64,000 bases of DNA from Aliishimia sp039978895 (lineage in GTDB: Bacteria > Pseudomonadota > Alphaproteobacteria > Rhodobacterales > Rhodobacteraceae): NCBI GenBank assembly GCA_039978895.1, contig JBDWAL010000050.1, positions 124,001 through 188,000 of the forward strand, read 5' to 3'. Below the pieces are notes generated by a model that worked only from the letters and a program-made list of their open reading frames with translations, did no database searches and was not told where the DNA came from. Positions 26,488 through 35,435 of the stretch are shown here, piece after piece; within the stretch, counting starts at the first letter, position 1, and the number at the start of each line of letters is the position of its first letter. The position numbers and the translations under genes were made by a program.

Positions 26488-27054
26488 ATGACATTTGATA
26501 ATATGACTCGGCGCGGTTTCGCGCTGTCGCTTTTGGCTGGAACAAGCGCTGTCGCAGCATGCGGCAATGGCATAGGCGGACGTGGCCCCGCCACGATCGA
26601 TGCGCGCGTGGACGCCACTCTCGCAGAGATGTACCGCCTTTACCCCAACACTGTGACATTGTCGCAAAAAGCCAATGGTATGTTGGTTATGCCACTTGTG
26701 ACCGAAGCTGGGCTTGGGCTCGGTGGTGCATATGGGCGCGGCGCTTTGCGGGTCGGCAATGTAACGGTGGATTACTATTCCATTGTCAAAGGGTCTGGCG
26801 GATTGCAGATCGGCGCTCAACAATATGCGCATGTGCTGTTTTTCATGACCCAAGATGCTTTGACTGATTTCCGTCGCTCGCCAGGGTGGGCCGCCGGGGC
26901 TGATTTAGAATATGTTGTTTCAGATCGCGGCGACAGCTTAAGTGCCGAAACGACCACAGTTTTGTCGCCTGTTCTGGCGGCTGTCTTTGGTCGCGCAGGT
27001 CTTCGAATTGGAGCCACGCTAGAGGGCTCAAAATACACCCGCATTATTCCTTAA
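26488..27054 (+). CDS. SYLF (YSC84-type) domain lipoprotein
   Basis: A 188-residue exported protein. The N-terminus MTRRGFALSLLAGTSAVAAC has twin arginines and a lipobox (AVAAC), so it is probably sent through the Tat pathway and lipid-anchored. The mature part is a SYLF domain: ANGMLVMPLVTEAGLGLGG, DYYSIVKGSGGLQIGAQ, a stretch around DLEYVVSDRG, and the ending SKYTRIIP. SYLF domains bind phospholipid. The bacterial role is unclear. ATG 26503 directly before the twin arginines is a possible alternative start. Confidence 0.85.
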   Translation: MTFDNMTRRGFALSLLAGTSAVAACGNGIGGRGPATIDARVDATLAEMYRLYPNTVTLSQKANGMLVMPLVTEAGLGLGGAYGRGALRVGNVTVDYYSIVKGSGGLQIGAQQYAHVLFFMTQDALTDFRRSPGWAAGADLEYVVSDRGDSLSAETTTVLSPVLAAVFGRAGLRIGATLEGSKYTRIIP

Positions 27055-27225
27055 CCGGTTCACAGAAGCACAACTCATTTAAGATGGATTGCGGAGCACT
27101 CTGATCAGCGATTTTTCGCACAGGTCTGTAAGTTTCCATGAACGTCACACTCCAAATGAGAGAGCAACAAGTATTTCTGGCATGCCTCCCTCCCGCAAAA
27201 CGATGAGGGGGCATGCATGAACAAT
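27055..27225. other. Intergenic region with a stable hairpin between convergent genes
   Basis: GCATGCCTCC (27180-27189) pairs with GGGGGCATGC (27207-27216) around a loop of about 17 bases. It sits between the convergent SYLF and PAS genes, where a shared terminator would be expected, but there is no T-run on either side. No gene is seen in the remaining sequence. Confidence 0.45.
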
Positions 27226-28443
27226 CTAGGCCGCGATTTGTTCGCGGTTGCGCAAGAGTTCTTCCGCCAACGTCAAGATTGTCGAAACAACGCGTTCGAT
27301 TTCGTTACAGGATTCCTCAAGCGCTTTCTGGGCATACGCAAGACGTGTCACAATTTCGTCCAACCCTGAATGTTCACCATCGATTTTGTAGCGCTCGATT
27401 TTACACATGATACGTGTCAGTTCCAGACCGGACAAAGCGCGACGCATGTGACGGCATTGCTTGCGAAAACGCCGCATACCAGCCGTTGTCACATTCAAGG
27501 TTTCGAACGATTGATGATCATAGTTCACGGAGTATTTCCCGAGCAAATCAAGCATGTCTTGCTTTCCTGGAATGTCGTCATCTTCACCGCGAAATGCGCT
27601 TTGCATCTGATGCAAAATTTGTCCCAAGGCAATTTGAAGCGAGGTTGTGCAAATTGATTCTGAGCTTTCTTGAGACGCCTTGCGAAATTGCTCAACGATG
27701 GTTTCCAGCCCTTGGCTCATCTGACGGTGATTGCCCGAGATTACACTAATAGGGCCATCACTGCCTTCGATCCGACCAGCTTGCAGCCGCATGTTGTAGG
27801 GAATCTGGTGGGTATCCTTAAACACGCCCTGTACTCGGTTGGCACTGACTTCCAATTCACCTGTGCTTTTCAACGTTTCACTCAACGCGCTCAACGTCTC
27901 ATCTTTGGGCAAGCCCATTGCAATATTTCGCGACTGCATTTCATCGATCAATGCAATCGCACAGAACTCGCTATAGTTGATATAATTGAGCTTCTTGATG
28001 CGTTCCTGCAAACGATCCGAACTCTGCTCGGGGGTTAATTCACCGTCGGCTTCTGCTTGCGCCAACTCTTGGTAAATGGGGATGATTTTCTCAAGTGTAC
28101 CAGACGAGGGTTTGATGCGGATTGAAAGATACCCGTCATCAATTGGAAGCAGTGCCGAATAGGTCCAATACGCTTCACCGTCTTTGGTTTGATTGCAAAT
28201 ATAGGCGCCGATTGGTGTCTGTGTTTTTATCGTTTCCCAAAGCAGGTGAAACACGCCTTTGGGCATGTCTGGATGACGGACTAGTTTGTGAGGTGCTTTG
28301 TGCAGTTCAGACCAATCATAACCGGAAACACGTTGAAAAACGCTATTTCCATTCAAAATGACACCACGGTTATCCGTGCGCGAAAACAACATTTCCTCGA
28401 TTTCATAGCGATTTGTGGAAGACGAGGCTATTTCCAGAGACAT
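27226..28443 (-). CDS. Aer-type PAS protein without a recognisable output domain
   Basis: A 405-residue soluble protein. Residues about 20-110 form a PAS domain of the aerotaxis type: FQRVSGYDWSEL, LVRHPDMPKGVFHLLWETIK and AYWTYSALLPI match the flavin-binding Aer pattern. The remainder is helical, with a segment around residue 200-300 and a coiled C-terminus, but I see no transmembrane helix and no MCP signalling hairpin. The start at 28443 is fixed by AAAGGA nearby. It may sense redox or oxygen and act on chemotaxis proteins or another partner encoded elsewhere. Confidence 0.75.
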   Translation of the reverse strand: MSLEIASSSTNRYEIEEMLFSRTDNRGVILNGNSVFQRVSGYDWSELHKAPHKLVRHPDMPKGVFHLLWETIKTQTPIGAYICNQTKDGEAYWTYSALLPIDDGYLSIRIKPSSGTLEKIIPIYQELAQAEADGELTPEQSSDRLQERIKKLNYINYSEFCAIALIDEMQSRNIAMGLPKDETLSALSETLKSTGELEVSANRVQGVFKDTHQIPYNMRLQAGRIEGSDGPISVISGNHRQMSQGLETIVEQFRKASQESSESICTTSLQIALGQILHQMQSAFRGEDDDIPGKQDMLDLLGKYSVNYDHQSFETLNVTTAGMRRFRKQCRHMRRALSGLELTRIMCKIERYKIDGEHSGLDEIVTRLAYAQKALEESCNEIERVVSTILTLAEELLRNREQIAA

Positions 28444-28593
28444 GCAGCATTCCTTTGATTCACACCTCACGTGGGTAAATCCAAGGGTTTTCGATTTCGT
28501 TAAGAGACCCGCTTCACATCAACTACGCACCGAACACTCAAAGGTAAAAATAAATCAAAATCAATTAGTTAACCAAGAAACTAAATTTCAGCT

Positions 28594-28630
28594 CCCCCGC
28601 CGCATTCTTTTTCCCAAGAAAAGGCGGGGG
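28594..28630 (-). terminator. Hairpin downstream of the beta-hydroxyacid dehydrogenase
   Basis: CCCCCGCC (28594-28601) and GGCGGGGG (28623-28630) enclose an inner stem TTCTT/AAGAA. It lies 24 bases past the stop codon of the minus-strand gene. The stem is strong but there is no clean T-run, so termination is likely, not certain. Confidence 0.55.
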
Positions 28631-28654
28631 TATTGTGATCGTCCAACAAGCGTA

Positions 28655-29527
28655 TCAGCCGCGATCCTGCAATCGTTTGAACAGACTGGATGTATCCCAA
28701 CGTCCGCCGCCCATTTTTTGCACGTCTTTGTAAAACTGATCGACCAATGCGGTCACAGGTAAGCTCGCACCGGTCTCATCGGCTGTATCCAAACAAATGC
28801 CCAAATCCTTGCGCATCCAATCCACCGCGAACCCATGTTCGAAGTGATCGTCTAGCATCGTCTCAAACCGGTTGACCATTTGCCAGCTCCCCGCAGCCCC
28901 GCCGCCGATCACATCAATCACAGCGCGCCCGTCCAAACCAGCTTTCTCTGCGAAATGTAGCCCTTCGCTCAACCCCTGAACAAGGCCAGCAATGCAGATC
29001 TGGTTGACCATTTTGGTCAATTGCCCTGAACCGCTTTCGCCCAACCGCACGGTCTTTTTTGCATAGACCTCGATGACAGGCTCCGCTGTTGCATAAGCGG
29101 CTTCGTCACCGCCACACATCACCACAAGCTGAGCGTTTTCCGCCCCCGCTTGTCCGCCAGAAATCGGTGCGTCCACAAAGCTGATCTGCGCTTCTTTGGC
29201 AGCCTCATACAATTCTTGCGTGACCTTCGCGGATACAGTCGTGTGATCCACGAAAATCGTGCCCGGGGCCATGCCCGCAAACGCACCATCCGGTCCAAGA
29301 CAGACTGAGCGCAGGTCATCATCGTTGCCCACACAGGCCAAAACCATTTCGGCCCCAGCGGCCGCCTCGCGGGGGGTAAGCGCATGTGCACCTTTATACG
29401 ATTTGGTCCAGCTTTCTGCTTTTGCCGCTGTTCGGTTAAACACGGTCACGTCATGCCCTGCTGTCGCCAAATGCCCCGCCATCGGTGCGCCCATTACACC
29501 CATTCCTAGAAATGCCAATTTGGTCAT
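28655..29527 (-). CDS. NAD(P)-dependent beta-hydroxyacid dehydrogenase
   Basis: A 290-residue member of the 3-hydroxyisobutyrate / tartronate-semialdehyde reductase family. The N-terminal Rossmann motif is FLGMGVMGAPMAGHLATAGH, the substrate-binding block DAPISGGQAGAENAQL follows, and the catalytic lysine is in GSGQLTKMVNQ. The length is normal. It stands alone and divergent from the acylase gene, so whether it acts on 3-hydroxyisobutyrate, tartronate semialdehyde or another acid is open. Confidence 0.88.
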   Translation of the reverse strand: MTKLAFLGMGVMGAPMAGHLATAGHDVTVFNRTAAKAESWTKSYKGAHALTPREAAAGAEMVLACVGNDDDLRSVCLGPDGAFAGMAPGTIFVDHTTVSAKVTQELYEAAKEAQISFVDAPISGGQAGAENAQLVVMCGGDEAAYATAEPVIEVYAKKTVRLGESGSGQLTKMVNQICIAGLVQGLSEGLHFAEKAGLDGRAVIDVIGGGAAGSWQMVNRFETMLDDHFEHGFAVDWMRKDLGICLDTADETGASLPVTALVDQFYKDVQKMGGGRWDTSSLFKRLQDRG

Positions 29528-29657
29528 GAATTCCCCCAGTACACCTGTTGCTATCTGTTGCTGTCCTACCTAACAGTCGAAGCCCAAGCGTCAATCGCCT
29601 CTTTCGGGCATCTCGTTCATGTCCCCCCGTAGGGGGCCGCCGCAATAGGAGCATTTC

Positions 29658-32129
29658 ATGACTGTGGTCTTTAAATGGTTGTTGCGTTTGGCAGGCGGTT
29701 TGGTCGCGCTTGCTGTGGTTGCGGGCTTTGGGGTCTATTACCTCGCATCGCGCTCCCTGCCCGATTATGATCAATCGGTGCAAGTATCTGGTCTTGCTGG
29801 CGAAACTGAGATCATACGCGATAGTTCCAACGTGCCCCACATCTTTGCAGGTGCGGATGATGACGTGTATTTCGGCCTTGGATTTGTCCATGCGCAGGAC
29901 CGTTTGTGGCAAATGACGATGATGCGTCGCACGGCCCAAGGCCGTCTGAGCGAATTGTTCGGCGAAACCACGCTTGGCATTGATACGTTTGTACGTCGTT
30001 TGGATATTTACCGTTTGGCGCAATCTTCTTTAGAGGCACAGGACGATTACGCAAAGCGCGCGCTTTCAGCATATTCTGCAGGCGTAAATGCGCGACTTGC
30101 GCAAATAAACGCCGATGCGTTGGGTCGCGGTGCCCCGGAAATGTTTCTGTTCAAAACTCCGATTGCCCCATGGCGGCCTACGGATTCTCTGGCGATCATC
30201 AAGCTTATGGGCTTGCAACTGTCAGGACACCTCGAAGAGGAAGTGCTGCGCGCCCGCACCTCCCTGTCGCTTGAGGATCAGGCGCGATTGTCCGACATAT
30301 TGCCAGATCATCCCGGCGCGGGAATTGCCGTTTTGCCCGAGTACACAGAGCTCTTCCCAACGATCACACCACACAGCTATGCCGCCCTACCAAGCGGCAC
30401 AAAACACCGCCTTAGCCCGTTTCCGGCGCGCGGTTTTGCAGGTGCGTCAAACGCATGGGCTGCCGCGCCGAACCGCTCGGCTTCGGGTGGAACGTTGTTG
30501 GCCAACGACCCGCATTTGGGCTTTGCAGCCCCTTCGATCTGGTACTTGGCCCGTTTAGAATTGCAAACTGGTGGTGTTATTGGCGGAACGATCCCCGGGA
30601 TGCCTGTTGTTCTCACCGGGCGTTCTGCGCGCCTTGGATGGGGGCTGACAACGGCATATGTGGATGATCAAGACGTCTACATCGAGCAGTTGAACCCAGA
30701 CAATCCGACGCAATACCGCACACCGGATGGGTTTGCGTCATTCGAAAGCCGCGCGTCTATTATCAACGTCAAAGATCGTGACCCGATCACAGTTCAGCTA
30801 AGCTGGACGGAAAACGGTCCTGTTCTTCCGCCGTCGCAGTATTCTTTGGGTTTGGTGACGCCACCGGGTCATGTTGCGGCTGTGAATTGGACTGTCCTGT
30901 CCGGGCAGGACACATCCTTGTCGGCAGCTTTGCGTATCACCCGAACCTCATCCGTCGCGGACGCCATCGCGGCCGCAGAGGACTATGTGGCACCCGCGCA
31001 AAATCTGACGCTTGTCGACTTAGAAACCATTGCGATGAAGACAATCGGGCATGTGCCGCGTCGTGATGCGCGTCATCAAAGCCAAGGCCGCATTCCTAGT
31101 GCCGGTTGGATCAAAGAAAACCGCTGGGATGGACGGATGCCTTATGTGTCCAACCCCGAATTCGTGTCACCTGTGTCTGGTATCTTGGGAAATACAAACA
31201 ACAAAACCGTTGAACGCCCCTTCCCCAATCATGTGTCTTTCGTCTGGGGGGATTCACAACGGGTGCGGCGTTGGCAAGGTTTGATGCAATCGCGCGAAGT
31301 CCACACGCGTGACAGCTTTATGGGGGCTCAGTTGGATACGGTGTCGTTCACGGCGCGGTCCTTACTGCCTTTGATTGGCGCTGATTTGTGGTTCACCGGA
31401 GAGGCCGCCCCCGATGGCACACCCGAACGCAAACGCCAGATTGCCCTAAATTTATTGGCAGGTTGGAACGGCGAGATGGACGAACATCTGCCTGAACCAT
31501 TGCTTTATGCAACGTGGTTGCGTGCCCTTCAGGAGCGATTGATCCGTGATGATCTTGGGCCGCTCGCAGATGAGTATACCCATGTTGAACCGCTTTTTAT
31601 CGAACGTGTGTTCCGCAACATTGATGGGGCGTCCGCGTGGTGCGATGTCCGTCAAAGTGCGCCGCAAGAGACGTGTCAGGAGATGGCGCGCTTTGCTTTG
31701 GACGATGCGTTGTTGTGGATCGAAGAGCGTTGGGGTGACAATTTTGAAACCTTGCGCTGGGGTGATGCCCACCAAGCCACCCATGATCACCCTGTTCTGG
31801 GCGAAGTTCCGGGCTTGCGCGCAATCGTCAACATCCGCCAATCCACGTCTGGGGGCGACAACACCTTGCTGCGCGGTTTGACCAAAGGCACCGATCCCAA
31901 TCCCTACCATTCGGTGCATGGGGCGGGCTATCGTGGGGTTTATGATTTTGCCGACCCTGACAGTTCTGTTTTTGTGATTTCTACAGGTCAATCCGGTCAC
32001 ATGCTGTCGCGCCATTATGATGACATGGCGCAGCTATGGCGGCGTGGGGAATACGTGCCAATGTCGCTTGATGTCGAACTGGCGCGCGCAGCCTCTGTCG
32101 GAACCACACGTTTGATACCACAGCGCTAA
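29658..32129 (+). CDS. Penicillin acylase family amidohydrolase
   Basis: An 823-residue Ntn-hydrolase precursor. An N-terminal hydrophobic segment (LVALAVVAGFGVYYLA) directs it to the membrane or periplasm. The self-cleavage site is before Ser264 in GFAGASNAWAAAPNRSASGG; this serine becomes the N-terminal nucleophile of the beta chain. LLANDPHLGF follows as in the family. Such enzymes split amides including N-acyl-homoserine lactones and penicillins. The ribosome site AGGAG is at 29646-29650. Its TAA is directly followed by the ATG of the pseudouridine synthase gene. Confidence 0.92.
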   Translation: MTVVFKWLLRLAGGLVALAVVAGFGVYYLASRSLPDYDQSVQVSGLAGETEIIRDSSNVPHIFAGADDDVYFGLGFVHAQDRLWQMTMMRRTAQGRLSELFGETTLGIDTFVRRLDIYRLAQSSLEAQDDYAKRALSAYSAGVNARLAQINADALGRGAPEMFLFKTPIAPWRPTDSLAIIKLMGLQLSGHLEEEVLRARTSLSLEDQARLSDILPDHPGAGIAVLPEYTELFPTITPHSYAALPSGTKHRLSPFPARGFAGASNAWAAAPNRSASGGTLLANDPHLGFAAPSIWYLARLELQTGGVIGGTIPGMPVVLTGRSARLGWGLTTAYVDDQDVYIEQLNPDNPTQYRTPDGFASFESRASIINVKDRDPITVQLSWTENGPVLPPSQYSLGLVTPPGHVAAVNWTVLSGQDTSLSAALRITRTSSVADAIAAAEDYVAPAQNLTLVDLETIAMKTIGHVPRRDARHQSQGRIPSAGWIKENRWDGRMPYVSNPEFVSPVSGILGNTNNKTVERPFPNHVSFVWGDSQRVRRWQGLMQSREVHTRDSFMGAQLDTVSFTARSLLPLIGADLWFTGEAAPDGTPERKRQIALNLLAGWNGEMDEHLPEPLLYATWLRALQERLIRDDLGPLADEYTHVEPLFIERVFRNIDGASAWCDVRQSAPQETCQEMARFALDDALLWIEERWGDNFETLRWGDAHQATHDHPVLGEVPGLRAIVNIRQSTSGGDNTLLRGLTKGTDPNPYHSVHGAGYRGVYDFADPDSSVFVISTGQSGHMLSRHYDDMAQLWRRGEYVPMSLDVELARAASVGTTRLIPQR

Positions 32130-32672
32130 ATGATTGTTTTGTTCAACAAGCCCTTCGGTGTGCTCAGCCAGTTCACGGATAAAAGCATGGCTGACAATCC
32201 GCGCCCGACATTGTCGAATTTCGTTGGTGTCCCCGGCATCTATCCCGCAGGTCGTCTTGATCGCGACAGCGAAGGCCTGATGGTGCTGACAGATGATGGC
32301 AAGCTACAAGCCAAGATTGCCGACCCAAAGTTCAAAAAGCCAAAGACATATTGGGTGCAGGTCGAAGGAACGCCTGATGACGCAGCCTTGCAAGCTTTGC
32401 GCACTGGGCTGGTGTTAAAAGACGGGCGAACCAAACCCGCCAAAGCCAAGATCATTGACGAACCAGCGTCCTTGTGGCCCAGAGATCCCCCGATCCGGGT
32501 CCGGAAATCCATTCCCGACACATGGCTTGAGCTCACAATCTCAGAGGGCAAGAATAGACAGGTCCGGCGCATGACAGCGCATGTAGGACACCCAACATTG
32601 CGCTTGATCCGGGCCAGCATTGGTGAGTGGCATCTTGCCAGCCTTGCACCGGGAACTTGGCGCGAGGCCTAA
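32130..32672 (+). CDS. rluE: rRNA pseudouridine synthase, RluE-like
   Basis: A 180-residue RsuA-family pseudouridine synthase lacking the S4 domain, as in RluE, which modifies U2457 of 23S rRNA in E. coli. The catalytic aspartate is in PAGRLDRDSEGLMVLTDDG; the second motif is EGKNRQVRRM. The chain starts MIVLFNKPFGVLSQF, which is the usual start of the catalytic domain. There is no gap to the acylase gene, so translation is probably coupled. RluE is the best match; RluB/F-like targets are less likely because of the missing S4 domain. Confidence 0.88.
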   Translation: MIVLFNKPFGVLSQFTDKSMADNPRPTLSNFVGVPGIYPAGRLDRDSEGLMVLTDDGKLQAKIADPKFKKPKTYWVQVEGTPDDAALQALRTGLVLKDGRTKPAKAKIIDEPASLWPRDPPIRVRKSIPDTWLELTISEGKNRQVRRMTAHVGHPTLRLIRASIGEWHLASLAPGTWREA

Positions 32673-32679
32673 ACCGACA

Positions 32680-33693
32680 TCAGCGCTTCTTTTTACGCGA
32701 TTGCATTGTCTTGTTCCCACGAGGGCCTGACGCAACGGGCGTGTTCGTGCGGTTTTCATCCATGAGTTTACGCCATCGATCAAGGCGTTCCGAAGAGAGC
32801 GTTCCAGCTGCCAACGCTTCTTGAACAGCACATCCCGGCTCATGCGCATGCGTACAATCCCGAAAGCGGCAATTGGGGGCCAGTTCGGTGATTTCGGCAA
32901 ATAGAATATCCAACCCTTCCGAAGAATCGCTCACATGAAGCGTGCGAATTCCCGGCGTGTCGATCACCCAGCCACCACCTTCAATGCTGTGCAACGAGCG
33001 GGACGTCGTCGTGTGACGGCCCTTCGCGTCGTCTTCGCGGATGTCACCTGTCGCTTGGGCGTCTTCTGGTGCCTTGGCGGCGAGCGTGTTGAGCAATGTC
33101 GACTTACCCACACCAGAGGAGCCAACCAACGCGACAGTCTGTCCAGGACCACACCAAGGCGCCAATGTCGTCACTGCGTCCGGTGATTTGGCGTTCAGCG
33201 CCACAACACGCAAGTCGCGCTGTAAGCTCTCCGCCTGCGCTTCAAACGCAGATGTATCCGAAATCTTGTCAGCCTTGGTCAACACAATCACCGGGCGCGT
33301 ACCAGCTTCATTGGCAAGCGTCAGGTAGCGTTCCAATCGTGCAGCGTTGAAATCATCATTGCACGAGGTGACGACAAATAACGTGTCCACATTCGCCGCA
33401 ATCAATTGAGGGACCCGTCCGCCTTCTGTTTTGCGTTTCAACAAGGTGCGGCGGTCAAGTCTGCGCAGCACGGTTTGGGTGTCCGGGTCGGCCAAAACCC
33501 AATCCCCCACCGCGAAATCCGCTGTTTTTGCTCCTTTGGACAGATTGAGCTTTACCGAACCCTCGTCTGTCTGCGCTGTAATGCGGGATCGGTGAACCGT
33601 TGCGACCCGTAAACACGCCAAACCTATTTCCTCAGGTTCGAGTTGCTCATCGAAAAATGCGTCCCAGCCAAGGTCAATCGACATCATCTGCAC
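32680..33693 (-). CDS. rsgA: Small-subunit-dependent ribosome GTPase A
   Basis: A 337-residue circularly permuted GTPase that matures or releases the 30S subunit. An N-terminal OB domain is followed by G4 (VLTKADK), G1 (LVGSSGVGKSTLLN) and G3 (DTPGIR) in permuted order. The zinc finger is CRFRDCTHAHEPGC. The tail is basic (SRKKKR). It lies on the same strand after hflX, with 70 bases between, and converges on rluE. The identification is firm. Confidence 0.95.
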   Translation of the reverse strand: MQMMSIDLGWDAFFDEQLEPEEIGLACLRVATVHRSRITAQTDEGSVKLNLSKGAKTADFAVGDWVLADPDTQTVLRRLDRRTLLKRKTEGGRVPQLIAANVDTLFVVTSCNDDFNAARLERYLTLANEAGTRPVIVLTKADKISDTSAFEAQAESLQRDLRVVALNAKSPDAVTTLAPWCGPGQTVALVGSSGVGKSTLLNTLAAKAPEDAQATGDIREDDAKGRHTTTSRSLHSIEGGGWVIDTPGIRTLHVSDSSEGLDILFAEITELAPNCRFRDCTHAHEPGCAVQEALAAGTLSSERLDRWRKLMDENRTNTPVASGPRGNKTMQSRKKKR

Positions 33694-33763
33694 GCAACTA
33701 AGCGGATGTGTTTCAGATATCGTTGCAAGGCTTTGGCTTTCCTACTGTTCTACGCGCATCCGG

Positions 33764-35038
33764 TTATAACCGTTCAAAATCAGCCTTTTGACGCGCTGTC
33801 CACCGGACCCGCAAAGACGCACCGTCTTCTTCGACTTCCTCGTCTTGAACCAGTTCTTTTGCATAAAGCCACGCCCGCTTGCGTCCCTCAGAATGCGCCA
33901 AGCGCACCTCCTCTTCACGCACAGTGCCGCGCAGGACTTCCGCGATTGCGTCCAAGGCGGGATCGATCCCCTCGCCAGTCAACGCCGACATCGCGAACAG
34001 GCCATCTTCGCGTTCTGCCCGATTGCGCGTCGCGTCTGCTTCATCAGCAGGCAACAAGTCCAATTTGTTCCACAGCTCAAATCGCGGCCGACTGTCATCT
34101 ACCCCAAGTGTGGTCAGGATTTCTTCGACGTTTTCTGCTTGTTTTTCGGTTTCTGCGTGGCTGATATCGCGCACGTGGACAATCACATCAGCTTCCAGAA
34201 CTTCTTCGAGTGTCGCCCGAAAGGAAGCCACAAGCTCTGTCGGCAGATCAGAAATAAACCCAACCGTGTCCGATAAAATGATCTCGGGTCCTTCGGGCAG
34301 GTCAACTTTGCGCATCGTGGGATCGAGTGTGGCAAAGAGCATGTCTTTGGCCATCACATCAGCGCCGGTTAAACGATTGAAAAGCGTTGATTTACCAGCG
34401 TTGGTATACCCCACCAAAGCGACAATCGGATAGGGCACTTTTGCCCGCGCAGCGCGATGTAGGCCACGGGTCTTTTGAACTTTTGACAATTGACGCTTGA
34501 GCCGCACGAGTTGTTCGTCAATGGCCCGTCTGTCCGCTTCGATCTGCGTCTCACCCGGTCCACCCACAAAACCAAGCCCGCCGCGTTGGCGTTCAAGGTG
34601 GGTCCAAGCACGTACCAGACGCGTGCGTTGGTATGACAGGGCGGCCATCTCGACTTGCAGCACGCCCTCGCGGGTCGCGGCACGGTCTGAGAAGATTTCC
34701 AGAATAAGACCTGTTCGGTCCAAAAGCTTGCAGTTCCACGCTTTTTCAAGATTGCGTTGCTGCACAGGTGTTACAGGACCGTCGATCAAGACCAGCTCGA
34801 TGTGTTCGGCCTTTAGTTTGTTCCCAAGCTCTTCAACTTTGCCTGAGCCAAACAAATAGCCCGGTTGGGGTGCGCGGACAGGAACGACGTCACCACCGAT
34901 CACATCAAGTTCGGGCAGCGCCCATGCGAGGGCCACAGCTTCATCCAGCGCAGGCCCTGCCGCACGGCGATCAGAATTAGATTTTATGTCGGGATGCAGA
35001 ACCCAAGCACGGGTGACTGCTGGGAGCGTATCACTCAA
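33764..35038 (-). CDS. hflX: Ribosome-associated GTPase HflX
   Basis: A 424-residue GTPase that binds the 50S subunit and splits stalled ribosomes. The N-terminal HflX domain has GYLFGSGKVEEL and DGPVTPVQQRNLEK; the G domain has GYTNAGKSTLFN, DTVGFISDLP and NKLD. The start codon is TTG at 35038, overlapping the TGA of hfq (TTGA), so translation is coupled to hfq. No better start lies downstream, since VTRAWVLHPD is already part of the conserved region. Confidence 0.95.
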   Translation of the reverse strand: MSDTLPAVTRAWVLHPDIKSNSDRRAAGPALDEAVALAWALPELDVIGGDVVPVRAPQPGYLFGSGKVEELGNKLKAEHIELVLIDGPVTPVQQRNLEKAWNCKLLDRTGLILEIFSDRAATREGVLQVEMAALSYQRTRLVRAWTHLERQRGGLGFVGGPGETQIEADRRAIDEQLVRLKRQLSKVQKTRGLHRAARAKVPYPIVALVGYTNAGKSTLFNRLTGADVMAKDMLFATLDPTMRKVDLPEGPEIILSDTVGFISDLPTELVASFRATLEEVLEADVIVHVRDISHAETEKQAENVEEILTTLGVDDSRPRFELWNKLDLLPADEADATRNRAEREDGLFAMSALTGEGIDPALDAIAEVLRGTVREEEVRLAHSEGRKRAWLYAKELVQDEEVEEDGASLRVRWTARQKADFERL

Positions 35039-35274
35039 GCGCTGTCTTCGCCCTCATACAAAGAGATAGGTTGGCTTGGCATGATCGTTGAGATCGCATG
35101 TTTGTAAACCAACTGACTTTGCCCATCGCGACGCAGAAGCACGCAAAAGTTATCAAACCAAGTGATGACACCTTGCAGCTTTACACCGTTAATCAGGAAA
35201 ATTGTTACCGGAACTTTGCTTTTCCGCACGTTGTTCAAAAATGCGTCTTGCAGATTCTGTTTGTCAGAAGCCAT
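35035..35274 (-). CDS. hfq: RNA chaperone Hfq
   Basis: A 79-residue Sm-like protein that forms a hexamer and pairs small RNAs with mRNAs. The Sm1 motif is around NLQDAFLNNVRKSKVPVTIF and Sm2 around LVYKHAISTI, which carries the KHA variant usual in alphaproteobacteria. ATG 35274 (MASDKQNLQ) is the family start, though the frame is open further. It is placed between trkH and hflX, the order common in alphaproteobacteria. The identification is firm. Confidence 0.97.
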   Translation of the reverse strand: MASDKQNLQDAFLNNVRKSKVPVTIFLINGVKLQGVITWFDNFCVLLRRDGQSQLVYKHAISTIMPSQPISLYEGEDSA

Positions 35275-35435
35275 TATTTTATTGCCCTTGTTCTTGTTGA
35301 GCACGAATTTCATTGCGCTGCGGACTATCCCTTAACGCGGAGTATGTCGTTAAGAACCGGGAGATTCCAGCCCCAATATCAATCCGTTAAGATGCTAGGG
35401 TTTTTGGGTCTCTCGCCATGCGGGTGCAGCATCTG

